A stretch of DNA of 64,000 bases from Cloacibacterium sp. TD35 (GTDB taxonomy: Bacteria > Bacteroidota > Bacteroidia > Flavobacteriales > Weeksellaceae). Location of the stretch: NCBI RefSeq assembly GCF_028864635.1, contig NZ_CP104850.1:812001-876000 (forward strand), given 5' to 3'. Below the pieces are notes generated by a model that worked only from the letters and a program-made list of their open reading frames with translations, did no database searches and had not been told where the DNA came from. The position numbers and the translations under genes were made by a program. Within the stretch, counting starts at the first letter, position 1. Each line of letters opens with the position of its first letter. Shown piece by piece: positions 34,779 to 43,075 of this stretch.

Positions 34779-36816
34779 TTTTTTCTAATTTTAATAAAAA
34801 TGCATATTCTAGTGCGTCTTCTTTTAAGCTTTCAAATCTTCCAGAAGCACCACCATGACCAGACTTCATATCGGTCTTGAAGATGAGAATATTATTATCT
34901 GTCTTTAAATCACGCAATTTTGCCACCCATTTTGCAGGTTCCCAATATTGCACTTGGCTGTCGTGAAAACCAGTGGTGATTAATGTATTTGGATAATTTT
35001 TTGCTTCTATATTATCATAAGGAGAATAAGAAAGCATGTAATCATAATATTTTTTCTTTTTCGGATTGCCCCATTCATCAAATTCTCCAGTTGTGAGAGG
35101 AATTGTTTCGTCTAACATGGTAGTGACCACATCTACAAAAGGAACTTGTGCCACAATTCCGTTGAAAATTTCAGGTTCGTAATTCATAACCGCTCCCATC
35201 AAAAGTCCACCAGCTGAGCCACCCATTGCATAAAGATGCTTTGGTGAAGTATAATTTTCTGATATTAAAAACTTGGCAGCATCTATAAAATCAAAGAAAG
35301 TATTTTTCTTTTTCAGCATTTTTCCATTATCATACCATTCTCTTCCTAAATATTCACCACCACGAACGTGTGCGATAGCATAAAAGAAGCCTCGGTCTAA
35401 AATTGATAATCTTACATTAGAAAAACTTGCATCAATCGTGTGTCCGTAACTTCCGTAACCGTATAATAAAAGAGGGGTTTCAGCAGATTTTGGAGTGTCT
35501 TTATGATAGACTAAAGAAATCGGAATTTTCACTTTTCCGTCTCTGGAATTTGCCCAAATTCTCTCCGAAATATAGTTTTTAGCATCAAAAGTTCCGCCCA
35601 AAACTTCCTGTTGTTTCAAGAGTTTGGTTTCACCCGTTTTCATATTGTATTCATACGTAGAACTTGGCATGGTAAGCGAAGTGTAACCATAACGCAAAAC
35701 TTCTGTGTCAAAATCTAAATTTAGCCCAACATAAGCCGTGTAAGTAGGTTCGTCAAAAGGCAAATAATGAAATTTTCCTGTAGAATTGTCTATAATTTTC
35801 AGTTGAAGTAAACCTTCAGTTCTTTCTTCAATCACGAAATAATCTTTGAAAATTTCAAAACCTTCCAATAAAGTTTCTTTTTTATGCGGAATTACCTCTT
35901 TCCAATGTTCTTTAGAAGGTTTATCCATCGAAGTTTTCATGATTTTGAAATTGGTAGCATCGCCTTCATTGGTGATGATGTAAAAATCATTTTGATAATG
36001 TTCTACTGCGTATTCTAAATCGTCTTCACGTTTTTGGATGACTTGCCATTCTGCAAAAACATTATCAGCAGGAATAAACCAATGTTCATCTGAAATGGTA
36101 GAAGAACTCGCGATAAAAATATATTCCAAAGATTTTGATTTATAAACGCTTACGTCAAAAGTTTCATCTTCTTCGTGGAAAACCAAAACATCTTCTTCTT
36201 GTGAAGTGCCTATTTTATGTCTATAAATTTGGAAAGCGCGTAACGTTTCGTCTTTTCTTATGTAGAAAAAATGTTCATTATCTGCTGCCCAAACTGTTTT
36301 ACCGGTGGTATTTTCTATTTTGTCGTTTAGAAATTCTCCCGTTTCTAGATTTTTGAGCAAAATGGTATAGATTCTTCTTCCTATAATGTCTTCCGAAAAT
36401 GCAGCCAACTGATTGTTAACCGAAACAGAGAAGCTTCCTACATCGTAAAAATCTTTACCAGCAGCCATTTCGTTGACATCCAGCATAAGTTCTGCTTCAT
36501 TTTCTAGACTTTTAAAATGTCTGTAGAACAGTGGATACTCTTTTCCTTTTTGAAATTTTACCACATACCAATATTCATTGAAAAAATAAGGTAAGCTCTC
36601 GTCATCTTCTTTGTAACGAGCTTTCATTTCTTGGAAAAGTTGTTCTTGCAGATCTTCGGTGTCTTTCATCACGAAATTGCAATAAGTGTTTTCTTCTTCC
36701 AAATACTGTAAAACTTCGGGGTTTTCTCTTTCATTAAGCCAGAAATACGGGTCGTTTCTTTGGTGACCGTGAATTTCTATTGATTTATCTATTTTTTTTG
36801 CTTTGGGAGCATTCAT
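34765..36816 (-). CDS. Oligopeptidase B-like serine peptidase, S9 family
   Basis: A 683-residue S9A peptidase. Residues about 70-410 form a seven-bladed beta-propeller, and 415-683 an alpha/beta hydrolase domain. The catalytic serine is S534 in YAMGGSAGG. TTGFHDSQVQYWEP contains the Asp region and SGHGGASGRF the His. The N-terminus HQRNDPYFWLNER is typical of PtrB/S9 members. It cleaves short peptides after basic residues in PtrB; the specificity here is inferred. No signal peptide is seen, so it should be cytoplasmic. It is followed by a 14-base overlapping small gene. Confidence 0.92.
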   Translation of the reverse strand: MNAPKAKKIDKSIEIHGHQRNDPYFWLNERENPEVLQYLEEENTYCNFVMKDTEDLQEQLFQEMKARYKEDDESLPYFFNEYWYVVKFQKGKEYPLFYRHFKSLENEAELMLDVNEMAAGKDFYDVGSFSVSVNNQLAAFSEDIIGRRIYTILLKNLETGEFLNDKIENTTGKTVWAADNEHFFYIRKDETLRAFQIYRHKIGTSQEEDVLVFHEEDETFDVSVYKSKSLEYIFIASSSTISDEHWFIPADNVFAEWQVIQKREDDLEYAVEHYQNDFYIITNEGDATNFKIMKTSMDKPSKEHWKEVIPHKKETLLEGFEIFKDYFVIEERTEGLLQLKIIDNSTGKFHYLPFDEPTYTAYVGLNLDFDTEVLRYGYTSLTMPSSTYEYNMKTGETKLLKQQEVLGGTFDAKNYISERIWANSRDGKVKIPISLVYHKDTPKSAETPLLLYGYGSYGHTIDASFSNVRLSILDRGFFYAIAHVRGGEYLGREWYDNGKMLKKKNTFFDFIDAAKFLISENYTSPKHLYAMGGSAGGLLMGAVMNYEPEIFNGIVAQVPFVDVVTTMLDETIPLTTGEFDEWGNPKKKKYYDYMLSYSPYDNIEAKNYPNTLITTGFHDSQVQYWEPAKWVAKLRDLKTDNNILIFKTDMKSGHGGASGRFESLKEDALEYAFLLKLEKNGRN

Positions 36817-36877
36817 TGTTTAGTTCAATTTGAGTGGAGTAATAAGTAATTTTATTTCTCTAAATTTTAAATTTTTG

Positions 36878-36885
36878 CAAATATA
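36878..36885 (-). promoter_or_regulatory. Candidate -7 element TATATTTG for the S9 peptidase gene
   Basis: Complement of CAAATATA, 61 bases upstream of the ATG. No TTG at the usual spacing was seen. Confidence 0.4.
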
Positions 36886-36902
36886 GGTTTTCTAAAAAAG
36901 AA

Positions 36903-36931
36903 AAAAATCACCAAAAATATTTTGATGATTT
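36903..36931 (-). terminator. Rho-independent terminator after hemD
   Basis: A 13-bp stem with one mismatch (AAAATCACCAAAA pairing with TTTTGATGATTTT). On the minus strand a long T-run follows. It lies 25 bases after the hemD stop codon. Confidence 0.75.
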
Positions 36932-36955
36932 TGATAATATCTATAATGTAGAATT

Positions 36956-37699
36956 TTATTTATGATTGGCTCTGATGTATTTTTCAATTGCCATCGTCAT
37001 AGATGGGTTTTCTTTAGTAGGAGCCATTACATCTATTTTTAGTCCAGCTTCTTCTGCGGCGTTTTGGGTAGTTACCCCGAAAACTGCAATTTTTCTATCT
37101 CCTTGTTGGAAATTAGGGAAATTATGGAAAAGAGATTTAATTCCTTGGTGAGAGAAGAAAACGAGCATATCATATTCTTCTATTTTTACATCAGATAAAT
37201 CACTAGCTACTGTTCTGTACATAACAGCTTTGGTCCAATCAATTCCTGATTGATCTAAAATTTTAGTTGTTTCATCTGTTACTACATCAGAACAAGGTAG
37301 AAGATATTTCTCTTCATGATGTTTTTTGAAAAGTGGTAATAAATCTGCCATAGATTTTTCACCAAAAGAAATTTTTCTTTTTCTGTAAATAATGTGTTTT
37401 TGAAGATAATTTGCAATCGCTTCTGATTGGCAAATGTATCTCATGGTATCAGGGACAGAAAAACGCATTTCTTCTGCCAATCTGAAATAGTGGTCTATCG
37501 CATTTTTACTAGTGAAAATAACACCTGTATAATGAGAAAGGTCAATTTTTTGAGTTCTTAGTTCCTTAGCATCTACACCTTCAACATGGATGAAAGGTCT
37601 GAAATCAATTTTAATTTTTTCACTTTTAGCCATCTCTAAATAAGGTGAAGAGTCACCTTGTGGAGCAGGCTGAGAAACCAAAATAGATTTTATTTTCAT
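36956..37699 (-). CDS. hemD: Uroporphyrinogen-III synthase
   Basis: A 247-residue protein with the weakly conserved HemD fold. Supporting segments are the N-terminal KSILVSQPAPQGDSSPYLEMA, VIFTSKNAIDHYFRLA, LLPCSDVVTDETTKIL and FFSHQGIKSLFHNFP. The enzyme closes hydroxymethylbilane into uroporphyrinogen III in haem synthesis. HemD sequences diverge strongly, so the assignment rests on these blocks and on the adjoining DUF4271 gene, a pairing I recall from flavobacterial genomes. A terminator follows. Confidence 0.85.
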   Translation of the reverse strand: MKIKSILVSQPAPQGDSSPYLEMAKSEKIKIDFRPFIHVEGVDAKELRTQKIDLSHYTGVIFTSKNAIDHYFRLAEEMRFSVPDTMRYICQSEAIANYLQKHIIYRKRKISFGEKSMADLLPLFKKHHEEKYLLPCSDVVTDETTKILDQSGIDWTKAVMYRTVASDLSDVKIEEYDMLVFFSHQGIKSLFHNFPNFQQGDRKIAVFGVTTQNAAEEAGLKIDVMAPTKENPSMTMAIEKYIRANHK

Positions 37700-37720
37700 T
37701 CTTTAACTTAATAAAACGAT

Positions 37721-38365
37721 TTATAAAAACCAAAATTTCCAAAGTACCAATATCGGTAGAATTTGGAGAGTGCAAATATACAAAAATTTATAATACCATT
37801 GTCTAGGCAAAATTTGCTGAGGGTGAAATAGGTAAATTAATACTTTGATAATGAATGCGATAAAAACAATGCTACTATAGTAAATAAAGGCATTAGAAGT
37901 TTTAATATGCAAGTAATAATGAAAAACACTCATGACTAAAATCACGAGTGAATACACCATGAAATACTTCTGTGCAATAAAAGAATATCTGCCAAATCGT
38001 TCTAATTGATTGATGCTTCCGTAAAAAAGGTAGACAAAGATGTTTTTTATCCCATAAAACATGAGTAATGAGACAAAGATAAAACCAAATTTATTAAGAG
38101 TTACGTCACCAAAAACTAAGTTTTGACTTATAAATAAGGGAACGATTGGGATGAATTGTGAAAATAACACCGAAAAACTTATCGAAAAAAGAATAGTAGT
38201 GAAAACCCAACTGAGAATATTATTATTGGACTCTTCATAAGGTTGTAAAATGAATTCAATCAGTGTAACATCTCTGTGCAAGGTTTTAAATATGATAATA
38301 TAAGACAGAATAATGCCTATAATACAGTAAATAACCCAGTCGTGATGTTCTACAACTCTTATCAA
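37721..38365 (-). CDS. DUF4271 family membrane protein
   Basis: A 214-residue protein with about six transmembrane helices (for example IGIILSYIIIFKTL, TTILFSISFSVLFSQFIPIV, VSLLMFYGIKNIFVYLFYG). The arrangement fits DUF4271, a flavobacterial family of unknown function. It lies 21 bases upstream of hemD in the same direction and is probably co-transcribed with it. No catalytic motif is visible. Confidence 0.8.
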   Translation of the reverse strand: MIRVVEHHDWVIYCIIGIILSYIIIFKTLHRDVTLIEFILQPYEESNNNILSWVFTTILFSISFSVLFSQFIPIVPLFISQNLVFGDVTLNKFGFIFVSLLMFYGIKNIFVYLFYGSINQLERFGRYSFIAQKYFMVYSLVILVMSVFHYYLHIKTSNAFIYYSSIVFIAFIIKVLIYLFHPQQILPRQWYYKFLYICTLQILPILVLWKFWFL

Positions 38366-38381
38366 TTTATTAGAATTTTTG

Positions 38382-38389
38382 CAAAAGTA
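38382..38389 (-). promoter_or_regulatory. Candidate -7 element TACTTTTG for DUF4271-hemD
   Basis: Complement of CAAAAGTA; matches TAnnTTTG and leaves a leader of about 10 bases to the ATG at 38365. Confidence 0.4.
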
Positions 38390-38455
38390 AGAATTTTAAG
38401 GAATACATTTTGATATAAGGCTATATTAAATAATTATTTAAAACCTTAAAAACAT

Positions 38456-38463
38456 TATCTTTG
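38456..38463 (+). promoter_or_regulatory. Candidate -7 element TATCTTTG for the DPM-like gene
   Basis: Matches TAnnTTTG and ends 15 bases before the ATG at 38479. It shows that a TTG at 38461 is promoter, not a start codon. Confidence 0.55.
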
Positions 38464-38478
38464 CATTTTCTTATCTCT

Positions 38479-39195
38479 ATGAAAAAATTAGTCATTATCC
38501 CAACCTACAACGAAAAAGAAAATATAGAAAACATTATTAAAGCTGTATTTGCTTTAGAACAAGATTTTCATGTTTTGATTGTAGATGATTCATCACCAGA
38601 TGGAACCGCAGAAATCGTAAAAAAAATGCAGCATGAATTTCCGCATTTGCTACATCTTACTATAAGAAAAGTAAAAGACGGATTAGGCAAAGCTTATATT
38701 CATGGTTTTAAGTGGGCATTAGAAAATGGTTATGACTATATCTTCGAGATGGATGCAGATTTTTCGCACAATCCTAATGATTTGCCAAAATTATTTGATG
38801 CCGCACAAAAAGGCGATATGAGCATCGGGTCTAGATATTGTAAAGGTGTAAATGTGGTAAACTGGCCTATGTCTAGAGTTCTATTGTCGTATTTCGCTTC
38901 TAAATATGTGAGATTCGTTTTAGGAATTCCTATTTTTGATACCACTGCTGGTTTTGTTTGTTTTTCTAGAAAAGTTTTAGAAAATATCGGTCTTGACCAA
39001 GTGAAAATGACAGGGTATGGTTTCCAAGTAGAGATGAAATACAGAGCCTACAGAAAAGGTTTTAAAATAAATGAAGTTCCTATTATTTTCACAGATAGAA
39101 CAGAAGGAGAAAGTAAAATGAGTGGCGGAATTATTAAAGAAGCCATTTTTGGAGTAATTAATTTGAAATTAAAATCTATCTTCGGTAAAATATGA
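38479..39195 (+). CDS. Polyprenol monophosphomannose synthase-like glycosyltransferase (GT2)
   Basis: About 238 residues from MKKLVIIPTYNEKENIENII, the DPM1-type N-terminus. The GT2 motifs are VDDSSPDGTA (nucleotide sugar), FEMDADFSHNPND (DxD metal site), GSRYCKGVNVVNW and GYGFQVEMKYRAYRKGF. It lacks the C-terminal membrane domain of longer relatives. It transfers mannose or a related hexose from GDP-sugar to polyprenyl phosphate as a donor for periplasmic glycosylation. The start codon is set by the TATCTTTG promoter box. It overlaps the DUF4296 gene by 4 bases and leads a run with tgt and an LptF/G gene. Confidence 0.9.
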   Translation: MKKLVIIPTYNEKENIENIIKAVFALEQDFHVLIVDDSSPDGTAEIVKKMQHEFPHLLHLTIRKVKDGLGKAYIHGFKWALENGYDYIFEMDADFSHNPNDLPKLFDAAQKGDMSIGSRYCKGVNVVNWPMSRVLLSYFASKYVRFVLGIPIFDTTAGFVCFSRKVLENIGLDQVKMTGYGFQVEMKYRAYRKGFKINEVPIIFTDRTEGESKMSGGIIKEAIFGVINLKLKSIFGKI

Positions 39196-39563
39196 GAAAA
39201 CTCCTCGTTTTTTTTATAATATTTTCACTGTTTTCCTGCGAAAAAATTATTGATAAGCCCCAAAATCTTATCGAAAAACATAAAATGGCAGAAATAATAG
39301 CAGATTTTGCTATTTATGACCAGACCTATACGGTAAAACCAGATGCCAATATGGAATTGGTAAGCAGATTTGTTTTGAAAAAACATAAAATAGATGCTAA
39401 AACTTACCGAGACAGCTATAAATATTATATTTCTAATCCAGAGGAAATGGATGACATCTTTGCCGAAGCTAAAGAAATTATCTTAGACAAAGACCCGAAA
39501 TTAGAAGACTACATAGAAAAAAAGAAAAAGGAGAATCCTAATCTCCCAGAATTTTTAAGATAA
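39192..39563 (+). CDS. DUF4296 lipoprotein
   Basis: A 123-residue protein with a lipoprotein signal (MRKLLVFFIIFSLFSC; Cys16). The mature part KMAEIIADFAIYDQTYTV, VLKKHKIDAKTYRDSYKYYI and the charged C-terminus fit DUF4296, a flavobacterial family of unknown role. Its ATG overlaps the stop of the glycosyltransferase gene (ATGA), and it is 26 bases upstream of tgt. Confidence 0.82.
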   Translation: MRKLLVFFIIFSLFSCEKIIDKPQNLIEKHKMAEIIADFAIYDQTYTVKPDANMELVSRFVLKKHKIDAKTYRDSYKYYISNPEEMDDIFAEAKEIILDKDPKLEDYIEKKKKENPNLPEFLR

Positions 39564-39589
39564 AGTACCAAACTTACTTTTATAAAATA

Positions 39590-40723
39590 ATGCAGAAATT
39601 TTTTGAAGTTGAAAAAAACACTTCCGGAAAAGCAAGAGCCGGAAAAATAACTACAGACCACGGCGAAATTCTTACTCCTATTTTTATGCCAGTAGGAACA
39701 GTAGCTTCTGTAAAAACCGTTCATCAGCATGAGCTAAGAGAAGACATAAAAGCACAAATCATTCTAGGGAATACCTATCATCTATACTTAAGACCAGGCA
39801 TGGAAATCATGCAAGAAGCAGGTGGTTTGCATAAATTTATGAATTGGGAAAAACCAATTCTTACAGATTCTGGTGGTTATCAGGTTTTTTCACTTTCTTC
39901 GAGCAGAAAAATGACAGAAGAAGGCGTGAAATTCAAGTCGCATATTGATGGAAGTTACCATTTCATTTCTCCAGAAAAATCTATGGAAATTCAGCGTCAG
40001 ATTGGGGCAGATATTTTCATGGCTTTTGATGAATGTACACCTTATCCTTGCGAATACAATCAAGCAAAACTTTCAATGGAACTTACGCACCGTTGGTTGA
40101 AAAGATGTATTGATTGGACCAATGAAAATCAAGAAATTTACGGTCATAAACAACACCTTTTCCCAATTGTTCAAGGATCTACGTATTCTGATTTGAGAAA
40201 AATTTCAGCAGAAGTAATTTCTGAAGCTGGAGCAGACGGTAATGCGATTGGTGGGCTTTCAGTAGGGGAGCCAGAAGAAGAAATGTACAGAATTACAGAT
40301 GAAGTAACTGATATTTTGCCAAAAGATAAGCCGAGATATTTAATGGGAGTAGGTACACCTTGGAACATTATCGAAAGCATTGGTCTGGGAATTGATATGA
40401 TGGATTGTGTAATGCCTACCAGAAATGCCAGAAACGCGATGCTTTTCACTTGGCAAGGCGTAATGAACATGAAAAATAAAAAATGGGAAAAAGATTTTTC
40501 TCCATTAGATGAATTCGGGACGAGTTATGTTGATAGAGATTATTCTAAAGCGTATGTTCGTCACTTATTTGTAGCCAAAGAATATTTAGCAAAACAAATC
40601 GCTTCTATTCATAATTTGGCATTTTATTTAGATTTGGTAAAAGTTGCTAGAGAGCACATTATTGCTGGAGACTTCTACGAGTGGAAAGAACAAATCATTC
40701 CACAGTTGAAGCAAAGACTTTAA
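39590..40723 (+). CDS. tgt: tRNA-guanine(34) transglycosylase, zinc-site cysteines replaced
   Basis: A 377-residue enzyme that exchanges G34 in tRNAs with GU anticodons for the queuosine precursor. The catalytic TIM-barrel residues are visible: ILTDSGGYQVFSLSS (base-binding Asp), IVQGSTYSDLR, AIGGLSVGEP and GIDMMDCVMPTRNARN, including the nucleophilic Asp and RNARN substrate loop. The usual zinc motif C-x-C-x2-C is absent: the aligned positions are G310, S312 and D315, while the fourth ligand region IHNLAFY with His341 remains. This may be a lineage trait. It sits between DUF4296 and the LptF/G permease gene. Confidence 0.93.
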   Translation: MQKFFEVEKNTSGKARAGKITTDHGEILTPIFMPVGTVASVKTVHQHELREDIKAQIILGNTYHLYLRPGMEIMQEAGGLHKFMNWEKPILTDSGGYQVFSLSSSRKMTEEGVKFKSHIDGSYHFISPEKSMEIQRQIGADIFMAFDECTPYPCEYNQAKLSMELTHRWLKRCIDWTNENQEIYGHKQHLFPIVQGSTYSDLRKISAEVISEAGADGNAIGGLSVGEPEEEMYRITDEVTDILPKDKPRYLMGVGTPWNIIESIGLGIDMMDCVMPTRNARNAMLFTWQGVMNMKNKKWEKDFSPLDEFGTSYVDRDYSKAYVRHLFVAKEYLAKQIASIHNLAFYLDLVKVAREHIIAGDFYEWKEQIIPQLKQRL

Positions 40724-40765
40724 AAACAATTTCGTAGTTTTATAATTGAACGATTTTAGAATTCA

Positions 40766-41863
40766 ATGAAAATTTTAGATAGATACATCCTTAAAAAATA
40801 CTTAGGAACTCTTGCTTTCATGCTGGTGTTGCTTTCTGTTATTATTGTGGTAATAGATGTACAAGCAAAATCTCCCAGAATTGAGAGTAACGGTTTTACG
40901 GTAGGCTATTTTTTGATAAATTTCTACCCATTTTTGATGGTGTATTATCTGATTACATTCTTTTCAATCTTGGTTTTTATTTCGGTAATTTACTTTACTT
41001 CTAGAATTGCAAATAATACAGAAATTGTAGCCTACATTAGTAGTGGTGCGAGTTTTCACCGTTTTGCGAAACCGTATCTTATTGCTGCGCTCATTATCGC
41101 CACAGCAATTCTTGCAGTGAACCATTTTATTTTGCCTTGGTCTAATATCAAGAAAAATAAATTAGAAATCTACACCATGAACACCACGAACCGTGAAAAA
41201 TTTACGGCAAATGCACAGATTTCTACTCAACTGAATCCTCAGGAATATATTTTTATCAATAGTTATAACCGTCAAATGAACAGAGGTTCTGGTTACCTAT
41301 ATCAGAAATTTGATAAAAACAAAAAACTGATTTATCAAATAAATGGCATGGAAATTTACTGGGACGAGAAAAAGAAAAACTTCGTTATCAGTAATTATTT
41401 AGAAAAAAGAGTTGATAAAAATGACCACGAAATCTTGACGAATGGTGATACCAAAACACAAGATTTTAAACATACACCAGAAGAATTATTCCCGAATGAA
41501 TTATTGGGTCAAAATAAAACTACTCCAGATTTAATTAATTTCATCGAAAGAGAAAGAGAAAAAGGAAATAGCAATATCAATACTTATCTCAATGAACTTC
41601 ATCAGCGAACCGCGATGCCAGTCTCTATCATTATTCTTACCTTTTTAGCGCTTTCTCTTTCTTCACAGAAAAAAAGAGGAGGTCTAGGAATGAATTTAGC
41701 CATAGGGATTTCTCTGGCTTTCGTTTTCGTATTCTCATTTGAAGTGCTCAAAATTGTAGCATCTGGTAATAATTCTATTCCTCCACTTTTGGCGATGTGG
41801 TTACCGAATATTGTTTTCGGAGCATTGGCATTTTACCTCTACATGAAGAGAGCTAATCAATAA
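40766..41863 (+). CDS. LptF/LptG family lipopolysaccharide export permease
   Basis: A 365-residue YjgP/YjgQ-family protein. It opens MKILDRYILKKYLGTLAFML, characteristic of LptF/LptG, and has about six transmembrane helices, three on each side of a periplasmic beta-jellyroll domain (about residues 130-255). With LptB2 it extracts LPS from the inner membrane; LptF and LptG cannot be told apart here. LptB, LptA and LptC are not in the window. Its 3' end overlaps the convergent birA gene by 7 bases. It lies 42 bases after tgt, probably in one transcript. Confidence 0.9.
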   Translation: MKILDRYILKKYLGTLAFMLVLLSVIIVVIDVQAKSPRIESNGFTVGYFLINFYPFLMVYYLITFFSILVFISVIYFTSRIANNTEIVAYISSGASFHRFAKPYLIAALIIATAILAVNHFILPWSNIKKNKLEIYTMNTTNREKFTANAQISTQLNPQEYIFINSYNRQMNRGSGYLYQKFDKNKKLIYQINGMEIYWDEKKKNFVISNYLEKRVDKNDHEILTNGDTKTQDFKHTPEELFPNELLGQNKTTPDLINFIEREREKGNSNINTYLNELHQRTAMPVSIIILTFLALSLSSQKKRGGLGMNLAIGISLAFVFVFSFEVLKIVASGNNSIPPLLAMWLPNIVFGALAFYLYMKRANQ

Positions 41864-42567
41864 AGAAGTTCAATTTCTTTGTGGAAAAATTTTTGTAAAC
41901 CTTCGTTTTCTAGGTCTATCCAAATATAACCATTTTCGTCTACGTTTTGAATTATGCCATTTTGTCGCACCTTGTTTTTTTCAAAAACGGAAACTTCATT
42001 TTTGCGATAAAGATGGAGATGATAAAGTTCTAAAATATTATTGGGAATTTCCTTTTGAACCAAATGTTCAAATAAATATTGATGAAGACTTTCTGCAAAG
42101 GCTTTCAGCTCAAAAGACAGTCCGGTTTGGCTTAGAACAGAACCTGCTTTTGGTAGGTTTTTGAAATTTTCTTGAAGAATATTAATGCCAATTCCCACCA
42201 CGAAATAATTTTTATTCTTTTCGAAAAGCATTCCGCAGAATTTTTTGTTTTTGAGAATCAAATCATTAGGCCATTTAATTTTCACCTCAGTTTTTGTCAA
42301 ATTGGCAATAAAATCTCTCACAAGAATTGCGGTATAGAAATTGAAGCAAGTATCAGAAACATTTATGTTTTTGGTTTTTAGAGCAAATGAATAGGCGAGG
42401 TTTTCCTCGGGTAGGTTTTCCCAAGAATTTCCGTACTGTCCTCTTCCTTTGGTTTGGTTAAAGGTATAAACCGCTAAAAAATCTTCAGAAAGATAATGCT
42501 GATTGAGAAAATCTATAAGCTCATCTTGCGTTGAAGCACAATTATTGAAGTAAATTAGACTGTTCAT
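41857..42567 (-). CDS. birA: Biotin--[acetyl-CoA-carboxylase] ligase, lacking the DNA-binding domain
   Basis: A 236-residue catalytic-domain-only ligase. It starts MNSLIYFNNCASTQDELIDF, with the Ser-Thr (AST) biotin-pocket motif. FNQTKGRGQYGNSW is the GRGRxG-type biotinyl-AMP loop, followed by VKIKWPNDLILKNKKFCG and VGIGINILQ. It activates biotin with ATP and attaches it to the carboxyl carrier protein. With no N-terminal helix-turn-helix domain it cannot act as the E. coli-type repressor. Its stop overlaps the convergent LptF/G gene by 7 bases. Confidence 0.92.
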   Translation of the reverse strand: MNSLIYFNNCASTQDELIDFLNQHYLSEDFLAVYTFNQTKGRGQYGNSWENLPEENLAYSFALKTKNINVSDTCFNFYTAILVRDFIANLTKTEVKIKWPNDLILKNKKFCGMLFEKNKNYFVVGIGINILQENFKNLPKAGSVLSQTGLSFELKAFAESLHQYLFEHLVQKEIPNNILELYHLHLYRKNEVSVFEKNKVRQNGIIQNVDENGYIWIDLENEGLQKFFHKEIELLY

Positions 42568-42617
42568 TTAACAAAACTTTAAGTAACCTTAATCACCAAA
42601 AACTGAATAAAAAACAA

Positions 42618-42625
42618 TAAATTTG
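42618..42625 (+). promoter_or_regulatory. Candidate -7 element TAAATTTG for rsfS
   Basis: Matches TAnnTTTG and lies 21 bases before the ATG. A second match (TATTTTTG at 42638-42645) ends only 1 base before the ATG and would give transcripts lacking the start codon. Confidence 0.45.
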
Positions 42626-42646
42626 CAATTAAACATATATTTTTGA

Positions 42647-43009
42647 ATGAGTAAAAATACAGAAAAAGAAGCATTAATCGCTAAAATTGTTGATGCAATA
42701 CAAGACACAAAAGGTGAAGACATTAAAATACTAGACCTTACTAAAATAGAAAATTCTGTGGCAGATTATTTTGTGATTTGTAGTGGTAATTCTAATACGC
42801 AAGTATCTTCTATCGCAGGAAATGTAGAAAAAAAAGTACGTAACGAGCTTCAAGACAGACCTTGGCATGTAGAAGGAAGCGAAAACGCAATGTGGGTTTT
42901 AGTAGATTATATTTCTGTAGTCGTTCACGTTTTCCAAAAACATATCAGAGAGTATTACGATATAGAAGAGCTTTGGGGAGATGCCAAAGTGATTACCGTA
43001 GAAAATTAA
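42647..43009 (+). CDS. rsfS: Ribosome silencing factor RsfS
   Basis: A 120-residue member of the DUF143/RsfS family, which binds L14 on the large subunit and blocks subunit joining when nutrients are scarce. Recognisable blocks are KGEDIKILDLTKIENSVADY, FVICSGNSNTQVSSIA and WHVEGSENAMWVLVDY, then VVHVFQKHIREYYDIEELWG. It is followed after 66 bases by ftsH, and the two are commonly adjacent in flavobacteria. Confidence 0.95.
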   Translation: MSKNTEKEALIAKIVDAIQDTKGEDIKILDLTKIENSVADYFVICSGNSNTQVSSIAGNVEKKVRNELQDRPWHVEGSENAMWVLVDYISVVVHVFQKHIREYYDIEELWGDAKVITVEN

Positions 43010-43075
43010 TATTAACCTAAAATAGTATCCTGATGAAGTTCTCTGAATTTCTATCAGGATTTTAATGATTATAAA

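Noticed and set aside
42638-42645. TATTTTTG as the rsfS promoter
   Set aside because: It ends one base before the start codon, so transcription would begin inside the gene; the box at 42618-42625 is better placed.
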